Of a stretch of DNA of 64,000 nt, positions 40,069-49,077 are shown one piece after another. A program made the translations under genes and the position numbers. The DNA is from VRUE01 sp963697695. Lineage in GTDB: Bacteria > Actinomycetota > Thermoleophilia > Solirubrobacterales > 70-9. The notes below the pieces were generated by a model. The model was not told where the DNA came from, did not search any database, and saw nothing but the letters and a program-made list of their open reading frames with translations. Where the stretch lies: positions 1,922,001 to 1,986,000 of the forward strand of contig OY969094.1 of NCBI GenBank assembly GCA_963697695.1, read 5' to 3'. Every line of letters begins with the position of its first letter. Positions within the stretch are counted from its first letter, which is position 1.

Positions 40069-42312
40069 CTAGTGGCGGCGTTTTCTCGGCTTGGTCTTCG
40101 GCTTCAGCGTGAGATCGACCTTGCCGCCGGCCGCTTTCGCTCCGCTTGCCGGTGTTGAGGACTTGACCACCAGCCGGATCGACCGCAGGCCTTTCCTTGC
40201 CTTCGGCTTATTGACCTTGCCGACCCGGCAGCCCGCTGCGGCCAGCGCAGCCTTGGCCTTCGCCGGCGTCTTGCCGGCGAGCTTCGGCACGAGGCAGGAG
40301 GGAAGCACGGGGAGTGCCGGCTGCGCGGGTGGACTCGCGGATCGAATCGCCTCTTCGGTTGCCGCCACGGTGCCCGGGGGGAGTCCTCCGCTGACTTCTT
40401 CCTGCGGATCGAGATGCTCGACCGCCTGCGCCGCGTTCAAACGCCCGCCGGTGACCGTCATGCCTGCCAGCGACGCAACTGGATCGACGCTCGAAAGCAG
40501 CGCGTTGCGGACCTGTTTGACCGTCGCCGACGGGTCCAGCGAGAAGAGCAGCGCCGCCGCCCCGGTGACGTGCGGAGCCGCCATCGAGGTTCCCTGGAGG
40601 AAGGCGTAGCTGGGCGGAGTGGAGAGCGGTGCCTGGCAGGTGAGTTTCACCTCGTCGAGCCAGATCCCATTGGCGGCGGTGGGCGATGGGCCGGCGGTGA
40701 AGCCGAATCTCAATTGCACCGAGTGGCCGCCGAGCCCGTCGATCTGCGTCGTCTGGAAGAACGCCATTTTCGAGCCGCTGGTCGTCGCCGAGCCGAAGTT
40801 GGCGAAGGCGGGCGAGCCGTCGCTGAGCACGGCGTAGAAGAAGGTCCCGCCGGCGCCGCCGTTTCGATACCTCGAGCCGCTCAGCCTGCAGGGCCCCGTG
40901 CCGGCCGGAATCGGCACCCCGCCGGCGAGGGTGACGACGTGCATTGAGCTTGGTTTCGGTGCCTCGCCGGGGGAGTCGCTCATGCCGAAGGAGGTCAGCG
41001 GGCCGTCGCCGGGGCCGGCGCGTCCGAACCCTTCGCCTCCGGTGTTGGACCAGGTGGTCGAGAAGTCGTCCGTCTCGTAGTCGTCGTCGATGTGCTCGAC
41101 TTTTGCCGGGTAGGTGCTGAGCGTCTCTGTGCCCGGAGCGCCGAGATCGACGCTGGTCTGCCCCCAGTCCGAGAAGTCGGCGAGCAGGTCGGCCTGGTCC
41201 GTGGCGGCGACGCAGACGACGTTGTCGACGGAGCTTTTACCTTCGGCGAGGGGGTTGTAGTTGCACGGGTAGTGGGGGACCGAGTCGTTGTCCTCGCCGT
41301 CGTTGCCGGCTGAGATGACGAAGAGGATCTGGGAATTGGCGGCGATCGCGTTCCTTGCCGCCGTGCTGAAGGTGGTGCCGCCGAGCGACATGTTGGCGAC
41401 GCGTGCGCCATGCGCCGCCGCGTAGTTGATTGCCTGGATCTGCGAAGAGTTAGGGCAGCGCGAGCCGGAATCGTCGGTCGGGGTGGGCGTTGGGTCGGTG
41501 AAGTAGCTGCACACGCGCAGCGGCATGATCCGCACGTCCTGGGCGACGCCGGTGATGCCGATGCTGTCGTTGCCGGCGGCGCCAATCGTCCCCGCTGTGT
41601 GCACGCCGTGCCCTCCGTCGATCAGGTCGTCGTCGGTCGGGTCGCCGTCGACGGCGGGGCTGTTCGCCGAGGGACCGACGAAATCGGCGCCGTGCGAGTC
41701 GTCGACGATGCCGTTGCCGTCCTCATCGCCTCCGCCGGGCGGGTCGGCGGGATTCGTCCAGGCGACGGGTCCGAGGTCGGGGGAGTCGAAGCGGTAGCCG
41801 GAGTCGAGGTCGGCGATCACGGTGGACGGGGTCCCCACGGTGCGGGCCCACGCTCCCGGTGCGTCGATGTCGGCGCCGGCAAGGGCACCCGCGAAGCCGG
41901 CGATTCCGAGGCCGGTGTTCTGCAGTCCCCACAACTGGTCGAGCAAGGGGTCGTTGGGGAGCGCATTCGGAGCGCTGTAGCTGTCGCGTTCGGCTACACG
42001 CACGCTGGGGTCATCGCGCAGGGCGGCGAGCGCATCGCCGATGCTCTGATCGGTGTCGACCCGGACCAGCTGGAAGTCGGGATCGCCCAGTAGCCGCAGC
42101 GATGACACCTCGGCCGCATCGCGTGCCTCCACGCGTTCGCTGCGGTCTGCCTCCGTCTCCCACTCGACGATCGCTCGCTCCGAGGAGAAGATCGTCGCCG
42201 GTGTCGATGGCGCTGCTGGAGATCCGCCTTCCTCCATCGCGGCCGGCGCCGATTGAGCAGCCAGCAGCATCCCGAGCAAGACGCACGCGACTGGGATACG
42301 TGGCCTGGACAC
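40069..42312 (-). CDS. Secreted subtilisin-like (S8) serine protease with PASTA-like C-terminus
   Basis: This roughly 747-residue protein has a signal peptide and a propeptide-like segment (about 40-110). The S8 domain has its triad in order: Asp in VIADLDSGYRF (about 170), His in GGHGVHTAGTIG (about 235) and Ser in LQGTSMAAPHVTGAA (about 576). A beta-rich insert of about 160 residues precedes the Ser. The C-terminal 75 residues contain a PASTA-like repeat (VPKLAGKTPAKAKAALAAAGC) and a basic tail. I chose GTG 42312 because TATCTT lies 6 nt upstream; TTG 42315 is also in frame. Confidence 0.88.
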   Translation of the reverse strand: MSRPRIPVACVLLGMLLAAQSAPAAMEEGGSPAAPSTPATIFSSERAIVEWETEADRSERVEARDAAEVSSLRLLGDPDFQLVRVDTDQSIGDALAALRDDPSVRVAERDSYSAPNALPNDPLLDQLWGLQNTGLGIAGFAGALAGADIDAPGAWARTVGTPSTVIADLDSGYRFDSPDLGPVAWTNPADPPGGGDEDGNGIVDDSHGADFVGPSANSPAVDGDPTDDDLIDGGHGVHTAGTIGAAGNDSIGITGVAQDVRIMPLRVCSYFTDPTPTPTDDSGSRCPNSSQIQAINYAAAHGARVANMSLGGTTFSTAARNAIAANSQILFVISAGNDGEDNDSVPHYPCNYNPLAEGKSSVDNVVCVAATDQADLLADFSDWGQTSVDLGAPGTETLSTYPAKVEHIDDDYETDDFSTTWSNTGGEGFGRAGPGDGPLTSFGMSDSPGEAPKPSSMHVVTLAGGVPIPAGTGPCRLSGSRYRNGGAGGTFFYAVLSDGSPAFANFGSATTSGSKMAFFQTTQIDGLGGHSVQLRFGFTAGPSPTAANGIWLDEVKLTCQAPLSTPPSYAFLQGTSMAAPHVTGAAALLFSLDPSATVKQVRNALLSSVDPVASLAGMTVTGGRLNAAQAVEHLDPQEEVSGGLPPGTVAATEEAIRSASPPAQPALPVLPSCLVPKLAGKTPAKAKAALAAAGCRVGKVNKPKARKGLRSIRLVVKSSTPASGAKAAGGKVDLTLKPKTKPRKRRH

Positions 42313-42455
42313 CAACGCAAGATAGCCGTCACTCGGAGTGGAACGGGCCAGGGACAGCCCGGTATCCGCCGAACAACCCCTAAAATGTGCATCCGCGCTT
42401 GGCGGGGGGCCTGGCTCCCCTCACGCACTGAAAACGACTTAGGAGAAAGCCTCGA

Positions 42456-42728
42456 ATGACCTACGTCATCGCTGAGCCGTGCATCGGCACCAAGGACAAC
42501 TCATGCGTTGAGGTATGTCCGGTCGACTGCATCCACCCGACCCCGGACGAGCCGGATTACGACTCGGTCGAGATGCTCTACATCGATCCGGACGAGTGCA
42601 TCGACTGCGATGCCTGCGTCGAGGCTTGCCCGGTCGACGCCTGCTTCGCCGAGGACCAGCTCCCTGCCGAGTGGGCCAAGTACGCCGAGATCAACGCCGA
42701 GTACTACAAGAGCAAGAGCGCGGCTTAG
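42456..42728 (+). CDS. fdxA: 7Fe (3Fe-4S/4Fe-4S) ferredoxin
   Basis: This 90-residue ferredoxin starts MTYVIAEPCIGTKDNSC and has two cysteine groups: C-x7-C-x3-C-P-x2-C and CIDCDACVEACPVDAC. The first group has the spacing of a 3Fe-4S/4Fe-4S pair as in mycobacterial FdxA. The C-terminal helix EWAKYAEINAEYYKSK is typical. It transfers electrons to cytochromes P450 or reductases. An AGGAGA site lies 9 nt before the ATG and a TAAAAT -10 candidate at 42381. Confidence 0.93.
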   Translation: MTYVIAEPCIGTKDNSCVEVCPVDCIHPTPDEPDYDSVEMLYIDPDECIDCDACVEACPVDACFAEDQLPAEWAKYAEINAEYYKSKSAA

Positions 42729-44140
42729 GGCCCGCTCTCCATCGTCTCCAGGTCTCGGTCGAGCTGGGTCAGGGTCACGGCGCCGGGTGGAGCCGGCACA
42801 GCCCGGAAGGTCGAGGCGGCAAGCTCGAGGCGGAAGGCGATCTGCCTGTCGCCGTTGAACGCGGTCACGAGCGGGTTGTCTCCCCAGCTCACCAGCCAGC
42901 CGCCGCCGGGAAGCTCCCGTGCCGAGCCGCAGCAGTGACTCGCCTTCACCTCTGAATCGTTGAGCTGGCCCAGGTAACGCGCCCGACCCTGCTTGGGGTC
43001 GAGGCGGTAGAAGACGACCCGCGGACGCCGCGGGCGGTCCTTGCCGTTGTCGTAGATGCTGACGCTCCCGTCCTCGGCAAGGCGGACGTCGTGCTGCCCG
43101 CCGAGCAGCTTCTGTGCCGGATCGCCGAGGATGCGCAGCGAGTCGGCGGTTTTGCTTCCGCCCAGCTTCCAGACGATTTCGCCGGTCGAGCGCCGAATTC
43201 CGTACACCGCATCGGTGTGGCGGGTGGAGATCACCACTTCGTTTGAGCCGCGTGGCTCGATTGCGTTGATGTGCACCGGGTCGAATGCCTGCCGTCCCTG
43301 CAACCGGCGCCGGGGGTTGCTCAGCACGTTTCGCCACCAGCGTCCCGTCTCCGCGAGGGAGATGTGCCCGCGCGAGTTCCAGCGCCACAGCACCCGCCCG
43401 TCTGGATCGAGTTCCTGGATCTCGGCCGAGACGATCGCGGCTCGGACGGGACCCCCGAACCGGCTCAGGTCAGCCGTTTCGGGCACGTAGGTGTCGACCA
43501 GGACGTTGCCGTTGCCCAGCTCGCGGAACTCGTGCCCGTCGATGATCGAGCCCTTTGTGCGAACCAGCCGCGAGAGCTCTCCCGCGGGCGAGCGGATCTC
43601 GTGCGCCATCCGGGGGTCGAGGCCGTAGCCGTCTCCGAACGACCTCGCCCAGGAGAAGGTGCCGTCGCTGAGAATCTGTGCCCACAGCGCGCGCGTCGGG
43701 GGGCTGTACCACCAGCGCGGCACTCCTTCCTGGTCGAAGACGATCACCCAGGGCCGCTCCTCTCGGGACGCTTGGAAACTGACGACGAAAAGGCCGGGCG
43801 CAATCTGTCCGAGACTTTCGAATCCCCAGGCCGGGAAGTCGGCGGGGAGGCAGCGCACCTCGTAGGCGCGGTGCCGCTCGCCGTCGATGACCACGATCTC
43901 GAAGTCCGCGCCGGGCGGCACCCCGGGATCGATGTCGACGGCTCCGGTCTCCGGCGAGCTGGAGCCGGCCGCGACTTCGACGCCATCGCTTGCCTCGGCG
44001 TGGATGGCCGCGCCGCCCCGGCCGCAGCGTGAGACGTAGTGAGTCTCGTCGATATCGAAAGCGGGGTAGAGGCCCTCGATCGCGATCGAGGAGCTGTCAC
44101 CTACGGCTTTACTCCCGGTGTCGCCACCGCAGCTCGCCAC
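42725..44140 (-). CDS. Arylsulfotransferase-like beta-propeller, probable lipoprotein
   Basis: This protein of 471 or more residues contains DGHEFRELGNGNVLVDTY, RWNSRGHISLAE, HINAIEPRGSNEVVISTRHTDAV, LGGQHDVRLAEDGSVSIYDNG and SHCCGSARELPGGGWLVSWG. These are His-containing strand repeats of bacterial arylsulfotransferase (ASST_2-type) propellers. The first usable start is GTG 44140. The frame upstream encodes a lipoprotein signal (RLWRLLIASLVLPAVASC) but has no ATG, GTG or TTG to begin it. It is either a non-standard start, a sequence error or a recently damaged 5' end. Confidence 0.7.
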   Translation of the reverse strand: MASCGGDTGSKAVGDSSSIAIEGLYPAFDIDETHYVSRCGRGGAAIHAEASDGVEVAAGSSSPETGAVDIDPGVPPGADFEIVVIDGERHRAYEVRCLPADFPAWGFESLGQIAPGLFVVSFQASREERPWVIVFDQEGVPRWWYSPPTRALWAQILSDGTFSWARSFGDGYGLDPRMAHEIRSPAGELSRLVRTKGSIIDGHEFRELGNGNVLVDTYVPETADLSRFGGPVRAAIVSAEIQELDPDGRVLWRWNSRGHISLAETGRWWRNVLSNPRRRLQGRQAFDPVHINAIEPRGSNEVVISTRHTDAVYGIRRSTGEIVWKLGGSKTADSLRILGDPAQKLLGGQHDVRLAEDGSVSIYDNGKDRPRRPRVVFYRLDPKQGRARYLGQLNDSEVKASHCCGSARELPGGGWLVSWGDNPLVTAFNGDRQIAFRLELAASTFRAVPAPPGAVTLTQLDRDLETMESGP

Positions 44141-44217
44141 GGCGGGGAGGACCAGGCTCGCGATGAGTAGGCGCCAGAGACGGCAATGTCGAAAGGCGAA
44201 GGGCGTGCTTCGCGAAC

Positions 44218-45375
44218 CTACTGAACGACCGGCAGCGGAGTGCCGCTGACCGGTGGCGGTTCGGCGGCGGCGGGAGTCGCCTGCAGCACCGGCAGCTCCT
44301 GCGGCGTGGCGGCGACGATGCCTCGGGCTGTCTGGCGGATCGCCTGTGAGGCTGGGGCGTCGGGCTCGGCGGTGACCAGCGGCGTGCCGGCGTCGGCGTG
44401 CTCGCGCAGCGCCTCTGAGAGCGGCACCTTGCCCAGCAGGGGGATGTCGAGCTCGTCGGCCAGCTGCTGGCCGCCGCCCTCGCCGAAGATCGTGAAACGC
44501 TGGCCCTCTGGGGTGGTGAAGCCGGACATGTTCTCGATCGCACCGAGCAGCTCGAGGTCGAACTTCGCCGCCATATCAGCGCCGCGCTTGGCCACCGACT
44601 GCGCCGCCGGCTGTGGCGTGGTGACGATCAGGAACTTGGCCTGGGGGAGGAGCTGGGCGAGGGTCATCGAGACGTCCCCGGTCCCGGGAGGCAGGTCCAG
44701 CAGCAGGTACTCGAGCTCGCCCCAGGCGACGTCCTCGAGGAACTGCTGGATCGCCTTGTGCAGCATCGGGCCGCGCCAGACGACCGCGGCGTTGTCCTCG
44801 ACGAAGAAGCCGATCGACATCACCTTCACGCCTCCGGCTGCCTCCAGCGGCAGGATCTTGCGCTCGCCATTGACTTCAGGCTTGCGGTTGACCCCGAGCA
44901 TGCGCGGGATCGAGTAGCCGTAGACATCGCAGTCGAGGGCGCCCGCCGGGTGGCCTTCGGCGGTCAGCGCAGCGGCGAGGTTGGCGGTCATCGTCGACTT
45001 GCCGACACCGCCCTTGCCCGAGGCGACGCAGATCACGTTCTTGACTTGGGCCAGGGCGCCCTGGGGCAGCTTGCCGCGGCCCAGGGTCTGCTGCAGCTGT
45101 CCCTTCTCCTCGTCGGAGAGGACGTCGAAGCCGACCGCGACTTCGGTCACCCCGTCCAGCTCCGAGACCTGCTTGGCGACCGCTTCTTCGAAGTGCGAGC
45201 GGATCGGACACCCCGGGGTGGTCAGTGAGACGATCACCTCGACCCGGCCGCTGTCCTTGATCTCGATCGAGCGGACCATGCCCAGCTCGACGATCGAGCG
45301 GCGCAGCTCCGGATCGATGACGGCGCGCAGCTTCTCGGTTATCTGATCCTGCGTGGGGAGTGGCATTGAGGCCAT
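44218..45375 (-). CDS. mrp: Mrp/ApbC-type Fe-S carrier P-loop ATPase
   Basis: This 385-residue protein has an N-terminal MIP18/DUF59 domain (KLRAVIDPELRRSIVELGMV with TTPGCPIRSHFEEAV). A ParA-like ATPase follows, with the deviant Walker A CVASGKGGVGKSTMTANLA and the family motif LLLDLPPGTGDVSMTLAQL. It probably transfers Fe-S clusters. A C-terminal Ala/Pro tail is low complexity. The CxxC typical of many Mrp proteins is not evident. ATG 45375 or 45366 could be the start. Confidence 0.9.
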   Translation of the reverse strand: MASMPLPTQDQITEKLRAVIDPELRRSIVELGMVRSIEIKDSGRVEVIVSLTTPGCPIRSHFEEAVAKQVSELDGVTEVAVGFDVLSDEEKGQLQQTLGRGKLPQGALAQVKNVICVASGKGGVGKSTMTANLAAALTAEGHPAGALDCDVYGYSIPRMLGVNRKPEVNGERKILPLEAAGGVKVMSIGFFVEDNAAVVWRGPMLHKAIQQFLEDVAWGELEYLLLDLPPGTGDVSMTLAQLLPQAKFLIVTTPQPAAQSVAKRGADMAAKFDLELLGAIENMSGFTTPEGQRFTIFGEGGGQQLADELDIPLLGKVPLSEALREHADAGTPLVTAEPDAPASQAIRQTARGIVAATPQELPVLQATPAAAEPPPVSGTPLPVVQ

Positions 45376-45474
45376 TCTCGCAAAGGCATGGCGGCGGCAC
45401 CCGCCGGGCCGCGCGGGGGAGAGATTGCCGGGTCCGCGCCTTGGCCTCCGCATATGTCAAGCGAAGGAGGAGCG

Positions 45475-47742
45475 ATGTCGGGAGCGCGGGGCGGAGCCGG
45501 TCGGATCGTGGCCATGGGATTGGGGCTGGCGGTGGCCCTTCTTCTGCTGGTGGCGAGCGAGGCGAAGGCCGGGAGGTACTCGGTGGCCCAGTGCGGCTGG
45601 TACGTGGGCGCTGACGCCGACTGGGCCGATTCCACCGGCGGCGCCAAGTTCCGCCAGGACGGCTGGTGCGTGCCGGCGGCGGGACAGGATCCCTTCGCGG
45701 GAGTTCACCTGAAGAGCCTCACCCGTGAGAACCAGTCCGCGGTCACCGGCACTCGCTTCGCCCGCTGGCGCTGGGAGGTGCCGGACGGGACCGGCATAAC
45801 CCGGGTCAGCGGCACCTGGTGGCACGCGCTGCACGATGGCTTCGAGCACCGGCTCGGCGTCGTCCCCTGGACCACCGGCGGTTTCGACGTCTTCTCCGCG
45901 GCGGCAAGTACCGACGTCACGCCGCGCGGCTTCGTCGCGGGCTTCTCGCCGCCGGTCTCGGCCTTCGAGGCACGACTGCTCTGCGCGCGAGCCGAAAGCA
46001 AGTGGTGCAGCCTCGACCAGCCCTCGTGGGCGAGCCTGCGAGCGCTGACGATCACGATCGAGGACGCCTACATGCCTTCCTCTTGGATCGGCGGCGACAT
46101 GCTCGACGGCGGCTGGCTGCGCGGAGAACGCAAGCTCGGCTACACCGCCGGGGACTCCGGTGCGGGGCTGAGCCAGACCGAAGCGCTGCTCGACGGCACC
46201 CCGGTCGTCCGTCACCCGCATCCCTGCGCCGCCGCCTCGATCGGAGGCGAGTGGCGCGCCACGGCGATGCGCCCGTGCCCGCGCGACCGCATCGGCTATT
46301 ACCCGATCGCCACCACCGCCTTCTCCGACGGTCCGCACACGGTGGGCCACTGCGCGACCGACTTCTCCGGCAACACGACCTGCCTGCAACCCCGCACCGT
46401 CCTGATCGACAACAACCCGCCGGCTCACCCCCGCAAGCTGGCCACTGCCGGCGGCGGTGGGTGGCAGCGGGTCAACGACTTCGACGCGGTCTGGGCGAAT
46501 CCGGACCAGGGTGTGGCCAGCCCGATCGCAGGCGCCTCCTGGCGCATCGAGGGGCCGGCGGGCTATGACAGCGGAGTCAAATTCGCCGCGGGTCGCAATC
46601 GCGCCGCCCTCGAGAACCTCTCGGTCCCTCGCCCCGGAACCTATGCGCTGCACGTCTGGCTGCGCGATGAGGCCGGCAACGAGGCGCCGGGCTCTGCAGT
46701 CGACGCGCCGCTCCGCTTCGACGACGTCCCGCCGGGAATCGCCTTCGGGGTCGAGCCGGGCGCAAATCCGAACGACGAACTACCCAGCTCGATCCTGGCC
46801 GAGATCGATGACACGCTCTCGGGGCCGGCGAGCGGCCAGATCCACTACCGGCGCATCGACTCCGAGCAGTGGACTGAGCTGCCGACCAAGTTCGAGGCCG
46901 GTCCTGAGCCCGGTACCGCACGTCTTCACGCACGGATTCCCGGCGACCTCGCCGCAGGCATCTACGCCTTTCGCGCCGAAGCGCGAGACGCAGCCGGCAA
47001 CGTCGCCGTGAACACTCGGCGCGTTGACGGCACGGAGATGGTGCTGCGCAGGAAAGTCGCTGTGGCACCCGCCCGAAAGCCGGCTCCTCCCCGGGCGAAG
47101 ACGCGCCTGTTCGCTCGTCTGAGCTGGCGACGCCAGAGTGGCGACGCAGTGACGGTTCCGTTCGGTCTCGCTGCCGTCCTCAACGGCCGCCTCGTCGATG
47201 CCGACGGTGTGGGCCTCGGCGGCCGGGAACTGCGGGTGGTCTCGCGGCCCTCGCGTGGCGCCCAGGTTCGCCCCAGCGTCCGCACGGTCGGCACCGGGCC
47301 GCAGGGCGGGTTTCGCCTGCCGCTGCCCCCCGGTCCGTCGCGGCGGATCACGGTCAACTACCGGGGAGACGCGACTCTGGAGCCGTCCCGTCGCCCAGCC
47401 CTGGCACTGCGGGTGCGAAGCGGCATCCTCTTGCGGGCGACGCCGCGGCGGTTGCGCACCGGCGAGCTCGTCCGCCTGCGCGGTCGGGTGCGGACGCTGA
47501 GGGCGCCGCTGCCGCGACGCGGCAAGCTGGTCGCGATCCAGTACTACGAGTCCGCCGCCGGTCGCTGGCGCCCCGTCCTGGTCACGCGTAGCGACCACAG
47601 CGGCCGCTTCGATGCGCGTTACCGCTTCCGCTACATCAGCGGCACGGCGAGCATTCGCCTTCGCGCCGTCGGTCTCGCCGAGGAGCGCTGGCCTTACGTG
47701 CCGGGTGCCTCGCGGCCGCTGGTCGTCGAGGTCAGCGGCTGA
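45475..47742 (+). CDS. Large secreted Ig-like/bacterial surface protein
   Basis: The 755-residue protein has a signal peptide (GLGLAVALLLLVASEAKA). An N-terminal Cys- and Trp-rich domain of about 240 residues (YSVAQCGWYVGADADWADST) follows. After it come repeated Ig/fibronectin-like units with DEAGNEAP and DAAGNVAV motifs, and C-terminal carboxypeptidase-like beta-sandwiches rich in Arg. No catalytic motif is visible. It resembles surface proteins common in Solirubrobacterales (family impression). ATG 45475 is fixed by AAGGAGG 4 nt upstream. Confidence 0.72.
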   Translation: MSGARGGAGRIVAMGLGLAVALLLLVASEAKAGRYSVAQCGWYVGADADWADSTGGAKFRQDGWCVPAAGQDPFAGVHLKSLTRENQSAVTGTRFARWRWEVPDGTGITRVSGTWWHALHDGFEHRLGVVPWTTGGFDVFSAAASTDVTPRGFVAGFSPPVSAFEARLLCARAESKWCSLDQPSWASLRALTITIEDAYMPSSWIGGDMLDGGWLRGERKLGYTAGDSGAGLSQTEALLDGTPVVRHPHPCAAASIGGEWRATAMRPCPRDRIGYYPIATTAFSDGPHTVGHCATDFSGNTTCLQPRTVLIDNNPPAHPRKLATAGGGGWQRVNDFDAVWANPDQGVASPIAGASWRIEGPAGYDSGVKFAAGRNRAALENLSVPRPGTYALHVWLRDEAGNEAPGSAVDAPLRFDDVPPGIAFGVEPGANPNDELPSSILAEIDDTLSGPASGQIHYRRIDSEQWTELPTKFEAGPEPGTARLHARIPGDLAAGIYAFRAEARDAAGNVAVNTRRVDGTEMVLRRKVAVAPARKPAPPRAKTRLFARLSWRRQSGDAVTVPFGLAAVLNGRLVDADGVGLGGRELRVVSRPSRGAQVRPSVRTVGTGPQGGFRLPLPPGPSRRITVNYRGDATLEPSRRPALALRVRSGILLRATPRRLRTGELVRLRGRVRTLRAPLPRRGKLVAIQYYESAAGRWRPVLVTRSDHSGRFDARYRFRYISGTASIRLRAVGLAEERWPYVPGASRPLVVEVSG

Positions 47743-47759
47743 GATAGGGTGAAGCCTGG

Positions 47760-48218
47760 ATGTCGCAAGCCACTCTTCACACCAGCGCCGGGGCAATCGT
47801 GCTCGAGCTGCACGACGACGACGCGCCGAAGACGGTCGAGAACTTCCGCAAGCTCGCAGCCGACGGTTTCTACGACAGCCTCGTCTTCCACCGGGTGATC
47901 CCCGACTTCATGATTCAGGGCGGCTGTCCGGAAGGAACCGGCCGCGGTGGCCCCGGCTACACCTTCGAGGACGAGTTCAACGATCACAAGATCGTCCGGG
48001 GGGCGCTGGCGATGGCCAACGCCGGACCCAACACCAATGGCTCCCAGTTCTTCATCGTCACCACCGAGGCGGCGCCGTGGCTCGACGGCAAGCACACCGT
48101 GTTCGGCCAGGTAGTCGAGGGAATGGACGCAGTCGACGCGATCGAGTCGACTGCGACCGACGGTTCGGACAAGCCGCTCGAGCCGCAGGCGATCGAGCGC
48201 GTCGAGCTCTCCGAGTAA
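47760..48218 (+). CDS. ppiA: Cyclophilin-type peptidyl-prolyl isomerase
   Basis: This 152-residue protein contains FHRVIPDFMIQGGCP, LAMANAGPNTNGSQFFIV and LDGKHTVFGQVVEGM, the conserved active-site strands of cyclophilins (Arg and Phe in FHRVIPDF). No signal peptide is present, so it is cytoplasmic. It follows the surface-protein gene by 17 bp. A TAGGGT hexamer 9 nt upstream may give it a promoter of its own. Confidence 0.95.
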   Translation: MSQATLHTSAGAIVLELHDDDAPKTVENFRKLAADGFYDSLVFHRVIPDFMIQGGCPEGTGRGGPGYTFEDEFNDHKIVRGALAMANAGPNTNGSQFFIVTTEAAPWLDGKHTVFGQVVEGMDAVDAIESTATDGSDKPLEPQAIERVELSE

Positions 48219-48224
48219 CGCCGC

Positions 48225-48971
48225 TCAGCCGGCGGGCGGCTCTTCGCCCAACTCGGCCGCACCGCGCTGTTGGCGACGGCGGCGCATCCCTTCGCCCGGT
48301 CGCCAGAGGCTGACCAGGCCGGCGACCAGAGTGACGAGGAAGATCTGGCCGATCATCATCTCCAGGCCGGAGATCAGGCGGCCAGGCTGGCCGCCTGGAA
48401 CGAGGTTGCCGTAGCCGGTGGTGGTCAGGGTCGTATAGCTGAAGAAGAGGAAGTCAGATCCCGCTGGATGGGCCACCCCTTCGAAGAAGGGTCCTCCCTG
48501 GATTCGGTCGATCGTCCCGTAGAGGAAGGTGAAGAGGATTCCCAGCACCGTGTAGACGCTGACCGCGCCGAGGATCGTGCGGAATCCGACCTCGGGGGAG
48601 GAGACGACGCGGCGCAGGACAGCGGCCATCGCCACCGTCAGCAGCGTGACCTGGACTGCCGAGGCGAAGTTGAGCCAGGTGCGGTCGTCGGTTGTGGCGG
48701 CGACGGCTGCCAAGCCGATCGTCAGAGCCGAGAGCGCAACTGCCGTCCGCACCACTACGGGCCGCGCATGGGAGCTGGTTAGAGCGACCACCGACGTAGC
48801 GCTCGTAGCGATCGTCAGCACCACCGCTGCCCAGCCATGGTTGGACAGCAGCGAGGTGAGCACATAGGTGGTGAGCACCAGGGCAAGGACCAGGCCGAAT
48901 GCGTCGCTGGCCTTCTCGGCACGCTGCAACCAGCGCTCGCGCATGCGTGCGCGGGGAGATGCCTTCTCCAT
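48225..48971 (-). CDS. Two-pore-helix potassium channel protein
   Basis: This 248-residue membrane protein has about seven hydrophobic segments. Near the C-terminus are the pore helix and selectivity filter SYTTLTTTGYGNLVPGG (TTGYG), followed by the last helix. The N-terminal helices differ from a voltage sensor, since no regular Arg series is visible. No RCK domain is attached. Downstream (minus strand) it converges with ppiA. It is the last chromosomal gene before the mobile element. Confidence 0.85.
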   Translation of the reverse strand: MEKASPRARMRERWLQRAEKASDAFGLVLALVLTTYVLTSLLSNHGWAAVVLTIATSATSVVALTSSHARPVVVRTAVALSALTIGLAAVAATTDDRTWLNFASAVQVTLLTVAMAAVLRRVVSSPEVGFRTILGAVSVYTVLGILFTFLYGTIDRIQGGPFFEGVAHPAGSDFLFFSYTTLTTTGYGNLVPGGQPGRLISGLEMMIGQIFLVTLVAGLVSLWRPGEGMRRRRQQRGAAELGEEPPAG

Positions 48972-49020
48972 CTCCGTCCGTTCGTCCGCCGCCCGCCGTT
49001 TCCTGCTGATGCGGCGTCAG

Positions 49021-49077
49021 CGGAGGGGGAGGGATTCGAACCCTCGAGACGCCTTACGACGTCTGCCGGTTTTCAAG
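49021..49077 (-). other. Left att site: tRNA-Ser 3' fragment
   Basis: The first 33 bp repeat exactly the 3' end (acceptor and T-arm) of the intact tRNA-Ser(UGA) at 59811-59843. The next 10 bp (variable arm) differ. Then 14 bp (49064-49077, up to the anticodon loop) are again identical to 59854-59867. Similarity fades beyond. This is the standard footprint of tyrosine-integrase insertion into a tRNA gene. Confidence 0.88.
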
